Assembly (NCBI GenBank): GCA_030704615.1
Contig: JAKLZA010000295.1
Location: 1 to 47,000 of the forward strand
Direction of reading: 5' to 3'
From: Takakia lepidozioides
Taxonomy: Eukaryota; Streptophyta; Takakiopsida; Takakiales; Takakiaceae
DNA: 47,000 nt
Part shown: in pieces, positions 29,108 through 40,806 of the stretch
Position numbering within the stretch: position 1 is the first letter of the stretch
Layout: the number at the start of each line of letters is the position of its first letter
Program-made: the position numbers and the translations under genes
Notes under the pieces: generated by a model
The model's database searches: none
What the model was told of the DNA's origin: nothing
The model's input: only the letters and a program-made list of their open reading frames with translations

Positions 29108-29530
29108 GTGGTTGTCGCGCGGCTTTTACTCACCCATCCCTTCGCTATCCGAGGCGGAAACTCCTAGATAGAAGAGTTGGAAATCTCTAAGTACTCAGCC
29201 CGCTCAGAACAATCAGTCATGACCTACAACTATGTATCATGGGGGTGTTTCCTATTTGTTTCCCTTCCACTTCATGTTAGCTACTTACCATTGATAATAG
29301 TATCAGTTTGCTTCATCAATCTATCGGATTCCTTCAACTCATCCATTCACTCCACAGCTTCACTCAGATCTCTCTACACAGTGTGATTGTATCGTATAAG
29401 TATCAGATTATGATTATCAGGTATCAGGTGGCCGAAGCCATTGTGTCTCTAATCTGCTTTACAATATCACTACAGCTTTGCATATAACAAGCATCTGCTA
29501 ATCATCTCTCCTCCTTCACCGTGCTCTCCA
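29108..29530 (-). repeat. Right terminal inverted repeat
   Basis: Reverse complement of the left arm, somewhat diverged and with several small indels, so the element is not freshly inserted. Similarity fades beyond the GGAGAGCACG motif that ends both arms. Confidence 0.75.
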
Positions 29531-30130
29531 TGCTTGCTTCCAATCTTGCTCTCCGCCCGATCCCCTCTCTTCCTGACCAAGAAGTCCTCCCCCTGACGTG
29601 CTTCCAAGAATAACCCCCTTTCTCAGTCCTTGCTTCCCCTTTATCTTCCTACCCGTGGCTCTAACCGTTTCCCTCACTAACCGTCGTTCGTGAACTAACA
29701 TTCCATTTGCAGGTGTTGTTCCCCACAGTCGTTCCCTGTCCTGCTCTCCGTTCCCTATGGTCGTGACAGCTGTGTCAAGCTGTGACTGGCTGTGTGAAAC
29801 TGTGACGGGCTGTGACTGGCTGTGCGACGTGTGGCTGTCGGGCTGTGACTGGCTGTGTGGCTGTGTCGGCTGTGACGGGCTGTGTTGGCTGTGATGGCTG
29901 TGTCGGCGTGACGATTGTGACGGGCTGTGTTGGCTGTGTTGGCTGTGACGACTGTGACGGGCTGTGTTGGCTGTGATGGACTAACCCCCTTTTACAGTGT
30001 GCTGCTGTCACCCCTAAGGCTCATGTTGATCTCAGTCTGTGCAAAAATTAAGGGTACCCTACAGATCCCGTATAAGTGTCTAAGTCCCAGACAGTCCTCT
30101 AACATTACCCCTTCCCCTCTCAAAAAGCCG
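29531..30130. repeat. Minisatellite of GGCTGTGACT-type units
   Basis: From about 29765 to 29980 the DNA repeats GGCTGTG with variable 3-5 base spacers (ACGG, TTGG, ATGG, TCGG). Both strands read as low-complexity peptides with no gene content. The surrounding sequence is C- and T-rich and holds nothing recognised. Confidence 0.75.
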
Positions 30131-30639
30131 TGTCCTCACGGTTTACTGATTGCGATTAGCAAACCTTTGTGAGTGAGCACCTTTCGGACGTTGAGAGTTT
30201 CGTGGCGGACTGTGTGTACGAGCCCGAGGTCTGTCACTGTTGACGGAGATATTTGAACAGTACCCGGATAAGTGAGGCCCTCTGGAGGCTGATACCGAGG
30301 TAACCTTTCAGGCATAGGAGACCCCCGTCGCTTCTTCTCTGCCATCTGTAATGCATAGTCTTCTCCCATGTCAAAAGAATCCGCTGAAGAAACAGTTGTA
30401 TCAGAATCCTCATCGCCTCTCAGGTGTTTTAATTGTCGAACTTTTTGTGGAATCCTCTGGGGGCATACAATGTTGTCCTACCATGTCTGGAAGTTTATAT
30501 TTTTACAACTTGCTGTAAACGCTGAACAGCAAAATTGGTGAAGACACTGAGTTCCTTGTCTGTCCAGGTGAGTGGGGTACCAATTACTTGTGCACCGTGC
30601 AAGTATTTCCATGCCACATGTCCCTTATAGAAAATATCA

Positions 30640-31371
30640 TCAATGCCGAATTTCTGTGTTGACAAATTGTTCCAGGCCGCTTGAAACCATGAACAAATTT
30701 GAGAATCCTTTTTGCATCATAACTTTTGCCTCATATAGGTACATATGAGGTGGCACTGAAGGTAAAACCCAATGATCCCCACTGGAATAACTCAGAAAGC
30801 GCGCTTGCATCTTGTGCTGCTCAATGTGATAACGTACCAGAAAACAAGCAGCGTAGTATAACCCGCATCCCATGACAATACTTGCTACCTCCTTGGTCTT
30901 GGTATAAATGAATCCATGTACAACTTGGAAGACAATTAATTCCTTCAACATTGTACTTGCCTCATGCCAGTATTGTGCAAAGTGATGATCCTCAATATGT
31001 CGATTGTTCGGAAGAACTTTAGTCCTAGTTGCCACTGGCAGCCAAACACGCATGATTTGGTAATGTGCGAATGACTGCGGAAGACTAAATTCTTTCCAAG
31101 CCAAATCCAACATGATGGGAATTTGGTTGAAGGGCATAATCATAGCCCTACTGTACTCCCTTGCAGCTGGAGTTTTAGGTGGGTTAAAAGCAGCATTGCC
31201 CCATACCTCAGGCTGTGGTGGTTGTGGTGTGGTTGTAGTAACAACAGGTTCAGCTACTGGTACAGTGACTTGTTGTGGTGTTGGTGGTACTGGCTCTTGT
31301 ATCATTGGCATCTCATGCACCTCCTGTGAAGACTGAAAAGCCAAAGTTCTGGCTTGTAAATAAGAAGCCAT
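30640..31371 (-). CDS. C-terminal globular part of the coiled-coil protein
   Basis: The best-preserved piece, 243 codons. After a Pro/Thr-rich hinge it is a folded-looking domain with conserved-type aromatic and basic residues (EYSRAMIMPFNQIP, HHFAQYWHEAS, YYAACFLVRYHIEQH). No signal peptide and no catalytic motif that I know. Confidence 0.45.
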   Translation of the reverse strand: MASYLQARTLAFQSSQEVHEMPMIQEPVPPTPQQVTVPVAEPVVTTTTPQPPQPEVWGNAAFNPPKTPAAREYSRAMIMPFNQIPIMLDLAWKEFSLPQSFAHYQIMRVWLPVATRTKVLPNNRHIEDHHFAQYWHEASTMLKELIVFQVVHGFIYTKTKEVASIVMGCGLYYAACFLVRYHIEQHKMQARFLSYSSGDHWVLPSVPPHMYLYEAKVMMQKGFSNLFMVSSGLEQFVNTEIRH

Positions 31372-31811
31372 TAGCTGTTCCTGAGGATATAGACTCTTTT
31401 GTCGATATTTGAAGTGAGGTCCTCCACTTGAGTCTGCAGTCCGTCTACATCCTCCTGTAACTCTGCTATCCTACTATAGACATTGTCTATAGTAATTGTG
31501 GCAATGTTCTGCACTTGCAGTCTGAGCTCATTCATTTCGCTTTGGGTGAGCTTTCGTGGTGCTTTGCCCTCCACTGGCCCTTGTGCTAACCAGACCTGCA
31601 TAAGGCTGTTATCCACCAAGTTGCTTGTGGTTCCTCTGAGAGTGTGCTCCTCTCTGAGTTTGTACACTTCTAACTGCTGTTGTAAAGCCTCCATGCGCTT
31701 CGCATGAGGTTCAACCAAATTCGCATAGGCAGCAAGTAGATTATTAGTTTCCCTCCAAGCCTTGTTAGTGACCGAGATTTCATTTCTATTGGCCACGAGC
31801 GTTTGTTGCAA
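31371..31811 (-). CDS. Coiled-coil part of the same protein
   Basis: A 147-codon piece dominated by heptad-like Leu/Ile/Val spacing and Gln, Glu and Lys (LVEPHAKRMEALQQQLEVY, SRIAELQEDVDGLQTQVED). It directly precedes the globular piece in the same orientation. It probably mediates oligomerisation. Confidence 0.45.
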   Translation of the reverse strand: MQQTLVANRNEISVTNKAWRETNNLLAAYANLVEPHAKRMEALQQQLEVYKLREEHTLRGTTSNLVDNSLMQVWLAQGPVEGKAPRKLTQSEMNELRLQVQNIATITIDNVYSRIAELQEDVDGLQTQVEDLTSNIDKRVYILRNS

Positions 31812-32882
31812 CTCCAGGATGTACTTCTCTTGTCAGCTTCAACCTGCCTGTATTGCTTGAAAGTATCCTCATTGCGACAGATTGTATTCTTCATATCGAC
31901 AATGAGTTTCATTTGCTCAACATTCTCTTGTTCTGCCTTCGTACATTTTTCCGCTTGACTGTTTATTTCTTTTGTAGATTTGTCAAGCATAGTTGTGAAT
32001 GTAGCACATTGTATCGCCATCCTGTCATGCACTGTCTGCAACTCCGTATGTAGTGCATTCACTTCTTGCAACTTGTTTTCATGCTGCACCTGCATTTGGT
32101 ATAGCTGTTGCTTATGTGCTTCGTGCGACTGGTCTTGGCGCGAGGCCTGCCTCAATCAATTGTTCCTTGGCCAATTGCAAAGCCGCTTCTGTATTTTGCA
32201 TCTTGAGAGTGACCTCCTCATCGACCTTGTTTGCACACTCAATGGCTAGTCGAGCCTCAAACTCCTTCCTGAGTTCCTCTCTCAAGGCTGTCAATTGGGT
32301 AGTTGGAACATGAGATTTGACATAAGTCCCCAACAAATTAAGTGTCCTGCCTATGGAACTCATCAGCATTGCCTGTTGAGGGTCATCATAGTGAGGTTGC
32401 TGCTATTCCTCCTGATCCTCAACCCTGTGATGTCTCACGAACCACTCAGGCCATTGCCCCACCGGATTTTCTTCCTGAACTACTTCATCCATCACCGGTG
32501 CTGCAGTGTCTTGACATTCTACTTGTGGTACCTCCGACACAGGTGTGTGTATTATATGCACCTCAGGATTTCCCTTGGGCAACTGTTGCACCTCTGGAAT
32601 CTCTGTCTCCTTGACCAGACCAGAATATTCATAGAGAAGGTCCCCCTTCTCAATTTCTGCCACTATCTGTTCTGTAGTTGGAATATCTAACCCTTCTTTT
32701 TCCAAATCAATTATTTCTGGTTGAGCTGCATGGACAACTTGTAACCTTGTGACAAGCCGATCAGCTGGCTGTGATGGTTGTGATACTGAAAGTAACTCCT
32801 CCCTCTCTAATTGATATCTCATACCAGTTGGTATTGTGGTCATGATACTCACACTCATACCAATATCTGGAAAAAAATACAT

Positions 32883-33223
32883 TTACCATTATATAGACGA
32901 GACTGGTATGAAAGTTTTGTGATGGGTCTGGTACAGGACCAGTCTGGTATGTCCTAAAATTGATACCAGACCAACACTGGTATGTACACTCATAACATAT
33001 GCCATACTATGACATATTTGACATTGTGATGTTAGGGCACAATATGTGATGGTACATAGATACATCCACCTTAGGTATGGCATTGCGCCTGTGTGGGATA
33101 AGCACGACTCACATGGCACATAGTGGCATGCCAGTTATGGCACATAGGCAAAATGAAGTAATGAAATAATTGAGGTGCAAATGGGCCACTGGCCTCAGCA
33201 AACGTCCCATTCGAAAAATTTCT
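32883..33223. other. Intergenic with ACTGGTATG repeats
   Basis: No gene. The word CTGGTATG or its complement CATACCAG recurs several times between 32850 and 32990, forming imperfect inverted repeats, for example around GGTACAGGACCAGTC. Confidence 0.4.
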
Positions 33224-33655
33224 TCATATTCTTGACATGTGGTGCAGATTGGCTGTTCCTGGCATAGGTGCAAGTGGGACACTATACGCTCCCCCTCGAC
33301 GAGGATGCCCAGCTGTACTTCGCGGTGAAGCCATCAAATCAACATAGATATTAGGATCTGACTTATCTACCTGCCGAACACTGGTCTCAACGGTCACACC
33401 ACGGCCATGGCTTGCCTCCACTCTGCCTCTATGCTCGCCAGGTGATTCATATTCATGTGCCTGTGCTTTCAATATTCTGTTGCTTTCCATAATTTTTGAC
33501 ATGTTTGAATTGACAGAGCTGGGCGAAAGGGATTTGTTGGCAAACGTGCGAACAGAAATGTGACGGTTGTTTCTTCCTGCAACTGCGAATGTGAACGGAT
33601 ATCGGTTGTATCTGTATTTCATAGAATCTATGCTGATGCTGTCAAGAAACCGCAC
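33224..33655 (-). CDS. Hypothetical protein, unrecognised
   Basis: A 143-codon minus-strand frame starting with ATG at 33655. Composition is plausible for protein (RYPFTFAVAGRNNRHISV, HEYESPGEHRGRVEASHGRG) but there is no recognised domain. The Ser/Asn-rich centre and Arg/Gly-rich end look disordered. It is oriented like the coiled-coil gene that follows it and could be its upstream exon or an unrelated fragment. The low-complexity end makes a chance frame possible. Confidence 0.25.
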   Translation of the reverse strand: MRFLDSISIDSMKYRYNRYPFTFAVAGRNNRHISVRTFANKSLSPSSVNSNMSKIMESNRILKAQAHEYESPGEHRGRVEASHGRGVTVETSVRQVDKSDPNIYVDLMASPRSTAGHPRRGGAYSVPLAPMPGTANLHHMSRI

Positions 33656-36216
33656 TCAGTGGTGGGTTGAGTTGATGAAAATATTCGTGGAGCCCATTTT
33701 GGGGCAGGCGATGTTCAGGCCGGCTCCATTTGTTTATTGTTTTATAAACCAAACCTCCATATTTTCCTGTTCCACACGGAGAGGAGGTTCATTACGGGAG
33801 GAAAGAATGTCACCGAAATCTACTGAATAATGTAGCGAGGCCTTCTCCCTCAGCGTTTGGCCAGGCTTGCATACTTGATGGAAATTCAGCAGCTCAGTAA
33901 TTAATCCCTTGACGACCACTCGAATCACAAATTAAAAGAAGTCGATGAGTTGATTGAATGATGGATCCATTTCAGTATCGAGACTAATCTCTCCATGGAA
34001 ATCGTGACTCAACGTCATATCTCAGTAGCTGTTAGCGAGTGAATGTGAGCTGCTCAATGCTTCAATACAGATGATTGGGTGGAAGAAAAGCATATTAGTT
34101 ACACCCACGTCGCCCAGAAATCTGACGAAATTTCGGCCAGCCATAACCCCTTGTCTATTGCAGAGCCATGCCCATGTGCACGGAGCTTTCTCTAATTTTT
34201 TGAGGAAATTTGACCTACTGCTAACGATTGGGATTCTTTCTCGTCTCACTTATGGGACTGACTTTCGGCCTCTTATTTGGTCTGCAGTGATTAGTCAAAT
34301 TTCTGGTCCATTGCTCAAGAAATGAAAAGTTTTGAACCTCCTGGAATGGTCTGCAGTGACATAACCAAACCTTCTTGAGATTGAATGGGCAGGCTGGAGC
34401 AGTCCTGGTCACATGGTGGACCTAAAGCTCCACAACAAGCATGCATTAATGCTTTGTATTTAACTGGCAGAAAGTTTCAGATGACACTCCCTTCAACTGG
34501 TAAGCATGACTTAAAACCATGGTTAGAACGGGTTTTGTCATTGAAATTTTGGTGTTACATGCAAATTTGCACATATGTTGTATATTGTACCACATGAGTA
34601 GCTATCTGGGCTATCTTGTGTGGCATGGGCCCAGGCAATTATCAAATGCACTCAGAAGGCTTCTTGCCGGAAGCTGAATAATTCTAACACAAGATAACAT
34701 GGAAAGCATTCTGTTGGGCTGCTTCACCCCAGAGAGATAATCAGTGCTGTTCCAGCAGGTCCTGGAAGGCATTGGGTTTCAGAGGGGGTCAACACTACAG
34801 GAATTAAGCTGTGTCAACAGTACTGCTGTACCTGGAGAAAGCAATCTCAGTTCTGTCAGGTCAGGAATTCATGTCATGTCTTCTGCTGAGGTTCAAGGTT
34901 GCATGTTTGCTGGGTCTTCGGGTTGAAGCCTAACCTTTCCAGAGCGAGTTGTGGAGTTACACCCACCGAAGTATGCTCAGCATCACTGCAGCGCTCGTGC
35001 ATATTTTTGGCTAGCATTGAGATCATATTGGGAAGCATACTTCCAGCCACAAAGTAGATAGAGACAAGAGATAGAAGTTGATAGACCCATGCATGCCGTA
35101 GACAACATGAGAGGAAAGGAAAGAACAGAGAGAGTGCAGTGGCCCAATCATTGTTATGGAGAGCTGTCAAGGTGGGACTAAGTCTTGACAGTACATCCAT
35201 CAATCCATCAATGAGTACATAATCTCTCTCTGTCCCTCTGCTTCTCTTCTTGCCTTCTTTCCAGGGAGGCTTTGGGCAATTGACACTCCGAAGAGGACAA
35301 ATCATGGGTTTTGAGGTAGACCAATGTTGTTCCTGCTTCTCATGCATTGCTTATGGGTCTGGGCAGATACAGTGGCATGGCAGCTTGCAAGATGAGCCCC
35401 ATGTGTTGCAATCCAGGTAATGGTCTATGAACTATCCACCCAAGAGTTGCCACTCTCAGCCTATTTTCAAACAACTGCAGGCAATTGAGTTGGACCTTCT
35501 GGCTCTCCAATGGTTTCGACCAACTGACTCTATCCAGAAACACCAAATCCAGTAAATCTTGTTTCGGCGGCTCGCTACAAACACGACCGAATGCGGCAAG
35601 CCACCATTAGAGTGTCCGGGGATGTTGAACCTGTAAAGTCAAATGCTTGTTTCGTGAAAATCGATGTACTAATGCTTTAAAGAGACATCCATGTCCACAC
35701 GTAAGTTATGCACAACATCAATCAGTCCTTAAAATGGAAGGTCCAGTAAAGTGTGGCATCAGTCTGCATGTCCGCGGTTACAGTAACCTCATCCTAAGCC
35801 AGTGGGGGCTTATCGGGTAAGCGAAGCGCCTCTCTGTGTAGATGAGATCATATCCCGGTTTTCTTTGTGCTAACAGGTGAGGCATGACATCTGTATACAG
35901 GTCGATGGAGGAGACATATGATGCACTGGCACGCCGGCTACTGTCTGCAGCATCATCTTGCAGGCCAAGCCACAAGTAAGACCATTTGCTTTGGAATAAG
36001 CTTACAGGTTGATCACTATGGTTGTGTCCCTGCATTGACAATTGCAGGGGAAATGCCCAAGCCACATTCACACATCTCTCTGATGCTCCAATTTACATTC
36101 TTGAAAGACACTGTTACTAAGAACTCTCTTGACCATAATATGGTCAACAAGCTCCAGAGCTTTTGTGCCTGAAGTGAACTCCAGTCTGACGGGCAATGGA
36201 ATCTGTGTTGTGACAG
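33656..36216. other. Low-coding region upstream of the kinase exons
   Basis: No gene is firmly supported. Short frames occur on both strands (for example 34385-34597 plus, 35340-35546 minus) without recognisable domains. Upstream exons of the kinase gene should lie here but could not be identified. Confidence 0.35.
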
Positions 36217-38291
36217 ATATTTAGTAGGGCTGGCAGGTCCTCCAGGGGCAGGGAAGTCGACTGTCGCACAAGAGGTTGTGACCCGGTTGAACGAGCTTTG
36301 GCATGAGAACCAAGGGAGGAACTCTCAGTTGAGATAGGCGCATATGTGCAGGACATAGCTGTAGCAGTGCCAATGGATGGGTTTCATTTGTATCGTTGGC
36401 AGCTTGATGCCATGGAGGTTGGTTGACTTGAAAATCTCAAATGCTTAACAAACTGTTTGCTTGTAAGAAAAAGTAGTGATTTGAATATCCTTGTGTGCTT
36501 CTTGTGGTTTTCATACATATGGGCATATATATTTTATGGCTCCCTCATTTAAGCAACAAAGACAATGTGCCTCATTGAAGTACAGATGATCTTGGTGGTC
36601 TAGACGACATGGGTCTAAAGATCAGTCTGGCAAGCATCAATCAAAAGCTGAGTGATGCTGTACTCTGTTGCTGAGGGTTAGTGGCATTCAGAATAGGCCT
36701 GCTTTCTGTGTCTTCACTCTATTAATTCCATAGGCCTTATCTGAAATCATGTTGATGATCAGCAGACATGCTTGCATTGCGTGTCTGCAGTATGTGAATT
36801 GATGGGGTGCTCTTATACTCTATCCTTCAATAAGCAACCTAAGGGTTGTTGTGTCTGACCTAAGGATTAGTTTCAACAACCTCTAGATAGTCTTTGGTGC
36901 TTGGAGAAATATAAACATGTGGCGGTAACTGTCCAGCAGTAAACTGTGAAGTTCCCCTGAATGCTTTGACGCTGTCCATGTCAGAAACCTTGAATAATCG
37001 AGGTTTACACGCCTTCAAACTCTATATATTTACCTGCCTACTGAAAGTGGATTACCTTGTGAATATATAATTCAGTGTCACCGTGTTCTAATGCTTGTTT
37101 CTACTGTTTCAGCAGGATCCAAGTGAAGCCCATGCTCGACGAGGAGGTTAGTGTTGACTCGCATCATGTATCAAGCAATTTGCTAAATAGTCAACATGTC
37201 CTGAGGATCATCAAGGACTGTATTGGACTCAGAAATCCATTGAATATTGCTGAACACCTCTCAGGCTCTGTGGTTGAGGTCTATCTAAAAAAACCACATA
37301 TTCCAGTTGGGTGGTTTAACAGCTCCATGGACATTTGACCCGCAACCCTTGTGGAGGGTCTTACCACGTTGCGAAGACAGGTGCGAAGGTGATGTTTGCA
37401 TCTGCTTCGTTCAGAGCTCTTTGGAGGTTAATTGGTTTTCATTTAGTATTTTATCTGATGTCTATGACAAAATTGTTGAATGTCGGCCAGAGAGCTAAGT
37501 TAGTACTTCATACTGAATGACCATCAATGTGATCATTGGCTTCTTAGTTTTACGTTGACTAATTTTAGCCGCTTATTAAGTACATCTCCTTGTGCAAGTC
37601 CTAAGTTGAAACGCCTTATCGTTTTTGGCTAATCGTCATTCCACAGGTTTTTGGCTGAAGGTATCTGATGAGCCACCAGAACAGATATCCATTTGTAGCA
37701 GTATGCTTGTCTCCAAACGTCATTCTAATACAACTGCATCATGTGCAGGGGTGGGCATACCTGCCTTCATTTGACCATGGAATAGGAGACCCTGTTGAGA
37801 AGGACATCTATGTGGCCCCCTGTATGGTTGCCTGCCTCACCCCTCCTTTGTTGGGCTCCATAGCCATTTTTTCCAAGCCACTACCTCATACATTTTGTTA
37901 TGTCACTATGTCAGGACTCCAGTCAGTTGGACTGGAGAAGGCCAGATTGACTCAGTCCCTACTCTGTATCATTGCATCTGGTCTTATGTTGAGCCAAACA
38001 TGGACGTTCCCTATCACGATTTTGTCTTCATCTTGGAGGGAAGTCCCTGCGTATAACATGGACTTTTGGTAGACTTTCCCATCGCATTTAAAGTCTGCAC
38101 ACCCATTGGTCAAATTCTAGTCTTTAGTTATAGAAGTGAGTGAATGCACCACTCACACATGGCTTTATGAGACGAGAGTGTGACTTTGCGGCTATTGCAA
38201 TGCAGGCACAAAGTGGTTTGTTGGAAGGCAATTATTTGCTGCTGTCAGAAGGACACTGGAAACACTTGAGAACTGTTTTTGATGAGCGCTG
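36217..38291 (+). pseudogene. P-loop kinase of the phosphoribulokinase/uridine kinase family, broken and truncated
   Basis: The exons match in order a plant P-loop kinase family (Arabidopsis At1g03030 type). Exon 36217-36417: Walker A GLAGPPGAGKST, then PMDGFHLYRWQLDAME. Exon 37116-37146: DPSEAHARRG. Exon 37323-37380: PWTFDP. Exon 37749-37811: PSFDHGIGDPVEKDI. Exon 38206-38291: HKVV, then EGNYLLLSEGHWKHL, ending at a clean GTAAGA donor. Such enzymes phosphorylate a small substrate with ATP; the substrate of this branch is not certain to me. One-base frame changes occur in three exons (near 36310, 37340 and 38220). The final exon expected after 38291 is absent: LINE debris begins there. This is the only clear host-type gene in the window. 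Confidence 0.8.
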
Positions 38292-38299
38292 GTAAGAGC

Positions 38300-40700
38300 T
38301 GCCCAACATGTGTATTATCTAAGCAAAATAGTGGAGAATCTTCGGTTTCCAAGGATCAGAGTAAGAGTCTGTATGTTTATGAGAGAGAATGTACTCATAA
38401 GACATGGTTTGCCGTAGCCTTGTGGCCATAGACCCTGAGCCCAGTTTGGGCGAAAGAAAAGAGAATAGACACTAATTTGGGAGGGGCTCACTCTGGTAGT
38501 GGGACTTACCTTGGTATAAACAATTAATTCGGGCTTTCCAGATAACCTCCCTCTCTGCATCTGTTTATTGTCCAAAGGTCCCCGCCCCAAGCTTAAATTT
38601 CATTCTAGTGCCAAGGGTAGGCAGGCCCTTCAGATCATCCTTAAGGTCCTCACCCATGTCACAGACTGGAAACAAGTTCAAGGAAGTTTTATGCCTGGCT
38701 TCATTCCATCAGACAGTCTTTGGACATCCGACATGGCTTTAGACACTACAATTTCCAGTTCAGCCTCATCTAGTAGGATCAATTCTTCTGGGCTAATATT
38801 CAGACAGTTTGGAAATCTCTTCCCCCCTTTTCCGCCAGGACTTAGCCTGTTTAATAGGATGGTCTTGCTTCCAAGAAATAGAGTCGATTATCTTAGGCTA
38901 TCTGGTATTAGACATGTGATTCAACTGACCCCACCATCTGAGGTATGCCAAACTGTCCCCGAACGGCCACATTAGCTGTTCCAGAGCATGCTGACATGCT
39001 CTCTTTGAGCACCATTCTAGAGATTTAGCATGTTTAGAGTTGTCGACCCACACAGCAGATGCATACGCCAAGGCATGCCTAATAACGTTGCAAAGCATGG
39101 TCCTCTTAACTTCAGCACTAATCCTCTGCAGTGGAATGTTTTAGTGAATACGGCTTGCATGCCGGACGAGTAATGGAAGTTCAATCCATCATGGGCAGCA
39201 TCCCATTCACCGATTGATCTCCCAAAGCTTTGTGGTTAGCTGTTTGAACCACTTTTTGTGGTTAGACTTCTGTCCATTAACCGTAATACAGCTTCTGGTG
39301 TTAGCATATAGGGTGTGAACCATCCTCCACATCTTTCCCCTGACCCTAGAAGACAAAGTCGAAGCCACAACCCACCCTTCTCGACACTGTGTCAAAAGCC
39401 TTTTTTACATCCAGGAAAAAGACAAAAGTGGGTTTCCTTCTTTTTTCCTTCCCTGGATAATCTGGCTAGGGTGAAGATATGGTCTTCCCAATACCTTCTG
39501 AGCCTTTACTGGCTGATTTACATCTCTTCACAGCTGGTAATACCGAGACCACGGCTCTCTGGCATCTTTGATATTACAGCAGTCCTTGTAAAGCGCCCCC
39601 GCCTCTCGGTGATCTTGAGCTTGACCTCGTTGGTCTACCAATTTACCGCTTCCGCATACAGTTCCCTTCCAATGGTCTCATCAGCTGCAGAGTTGACGAA
39701 ACTCTCCCAAAAATCCACAGTTCTTTCGACTTCGCTACTTGCATCACCTAACCAATCTTGGAGTGATTGGGTAAAGTGTGGGAGAGACTCTTTCAAGGCT
39801 TGGACATATCTGTCTTGACCTCTTCCTTTTGGAATTTTTCTATGCGCACTTTTGGGTCGAACGTTTCACAGATATCTTGGTGTTAAGAAAACACCTTTTG
39901 ATCTCAGTCCAGAAAAGAAAGTGGTCAGAAGTACCAATATCAATATAGCCGTGTGCCATTGGAATTTTGCTCATCCTTGCCTAAAAGCCCAAAGTCATTG
40001 TCTTTTGTAGACCCTGACCCGTTGGGCATTAAACTCACCTAACAATACCATGTGGCCTTTGGCGAGGAATTTAACAAAGTCATTTTTTTCATCCACATGT
40101 TGATTGGTCACTGCATGCAGAGGCATGTCTGGCTCGTATGCCCTTCCGGCATCGACCTTTGGGTTTAGCTTCCCAGAGGTTGCCAATATAAGTGGACCAT
40201 TCTGAGTCATCCTCTCCCAGGGCTTTAAACGGGTTGGAAACTCACTTTAAAGTCCCCATCATTGGCTGTCTTCTCTGAGCACCTCATTGAATCACCAATG
40301 TCTAAGATCACTCTCCAAAGTCAAGGATCGAACTGCTCTGAGATTCTCGAGATGGTGCCATCAGCCACATAATCCAAGCCTAAAATTAAGGAAGTAGTTT
40401 TAAAGCACATGTCATCCATCCTGGGATTCACCCCAAAAAGTACATGAGGCTCTAGGTTTGGCATAAGTGACCGGTTCCCAGAAATCACCTGGGGATTATG
40501 AACATTTTCAGGAGAGATTTTGGTTTTTGCAGTCAATAGGTTTAAACAGAAGGGTATACCCAGCCCAAGTGCTGAGCATGTGCAAGAGCATGCAACTGCC
40601 CACTTTGGGCGAGGGGCTGTCCCTAAGCAGTAGGGATCCACTTGTTCCCATTTAGAGATCATCACTCCGAGCTGCAGGGAATGGCCTGTGTAGACATATT
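38300..40700 (-). mobile_element. LINE copy 1, decayed
   Basis: Non-LTR retrotransposon remnant read on the minus strand. In order: a leader piece (40665-40321, with NPRMDDMCFKTTS and VADGTISR); an endonuclease fragment with VLLGEFNA (40210-39995), which matches the GDFNA box of APE-type LINE endonucleases; a linker (39818-39540) with helical LINE composition; an RT fragment (39500-39207) homologous to copy 2; and a C-terminal piece (39098-38898, WWGQLNHMSNTR). The 3' tail segment is near 38590-38385. Many frame changes and deletions. It abuts the truncated kinase gene. Confidence 0.75.
39995..40210 (-). pseudogene. LINE endonuclease fragment
   Basis: About 70 codons with FVKFLAKGHMVLLGEFNAQ, the catalytic neighbourhood of apurinic-type endonucleases (usual form GDFN). 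The endonuclease nicks target DNA so the RT can prime on it. Asp of the box is Glu here, which would be expected to impair catalysis. Only this part of the domain is recognisable. Confidence 0.6.
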
Positions 40701-40806
40701 CTAATTCTCTCCAACTAAATCCAATGTACTACCTTACCCGAAGCAATATGCTTCAGGTCAAACAAACAAAGGTATTCACAAGGCTTGCATTTAGTCACAG
40801 AGACAT

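Larger units (their letters stand above)
27049..29530. mobile_element. DNA element with long terminal inverted repeats
   Basis: The left repeat (about 27049-27497) is matched in reverse complement by the right repeat (about 29108-29530), with indels. Landmarks are ATGGCTTCGGCC near 27165 and its complement near 29433, and GTCATGACTGATTGTTCTGAG near 27390 and its complement near 29215. The interior of about 1.6 kb carries a spliced gene of unknown function and no recognised transposase. This is typical of a non-autonomous DNA transposon, perhaps MULE-like because of the long repeats. It seems to have inserted at the end of the ParB-like gene. Target-site duplication not resolved. Confidence 0.75.
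30136..32882 (-). pseudogene. Coiled-coil protein gene, broken, unrecognised
   Basis: Minus-strand pieces at 32882-32403, 32369-32112, 32155-31670, 31811-31371, 31371-30640 and 30369-30136 follow each other in order and overlap end to start, so they were one reading frame of about 900 residues now cut by frame changes near 32400, 32130, 31830 and 31380. The protein has a Val/Glu-rich N-terminal part, a long coiled coil (heptad-rich, Gln/Glu/Lys-dominated, about 32370-31380), a Pro/Thr/Val-rich hinge (MIQEPVPPTPQQV) and a C-terminal globular region rich in Trp, His and Tyr. No domain is recognised. It could be a structural host protein or the Gag-like protein of an unusual retroelement; no polymerase lies beside it. 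Confidence 0.45.

Noticed and set aside
27049-29530. LTR pair of a retrotransposon
   Set aside because: The two similar segments are in inverted, not direct, orientation and no retroelement protein lies between them.
29775-30011. Minus-strand open frame rich in Thr, Pro and Gln
   Set aside because: It is a reading of the GGCTGTG minisatellite.
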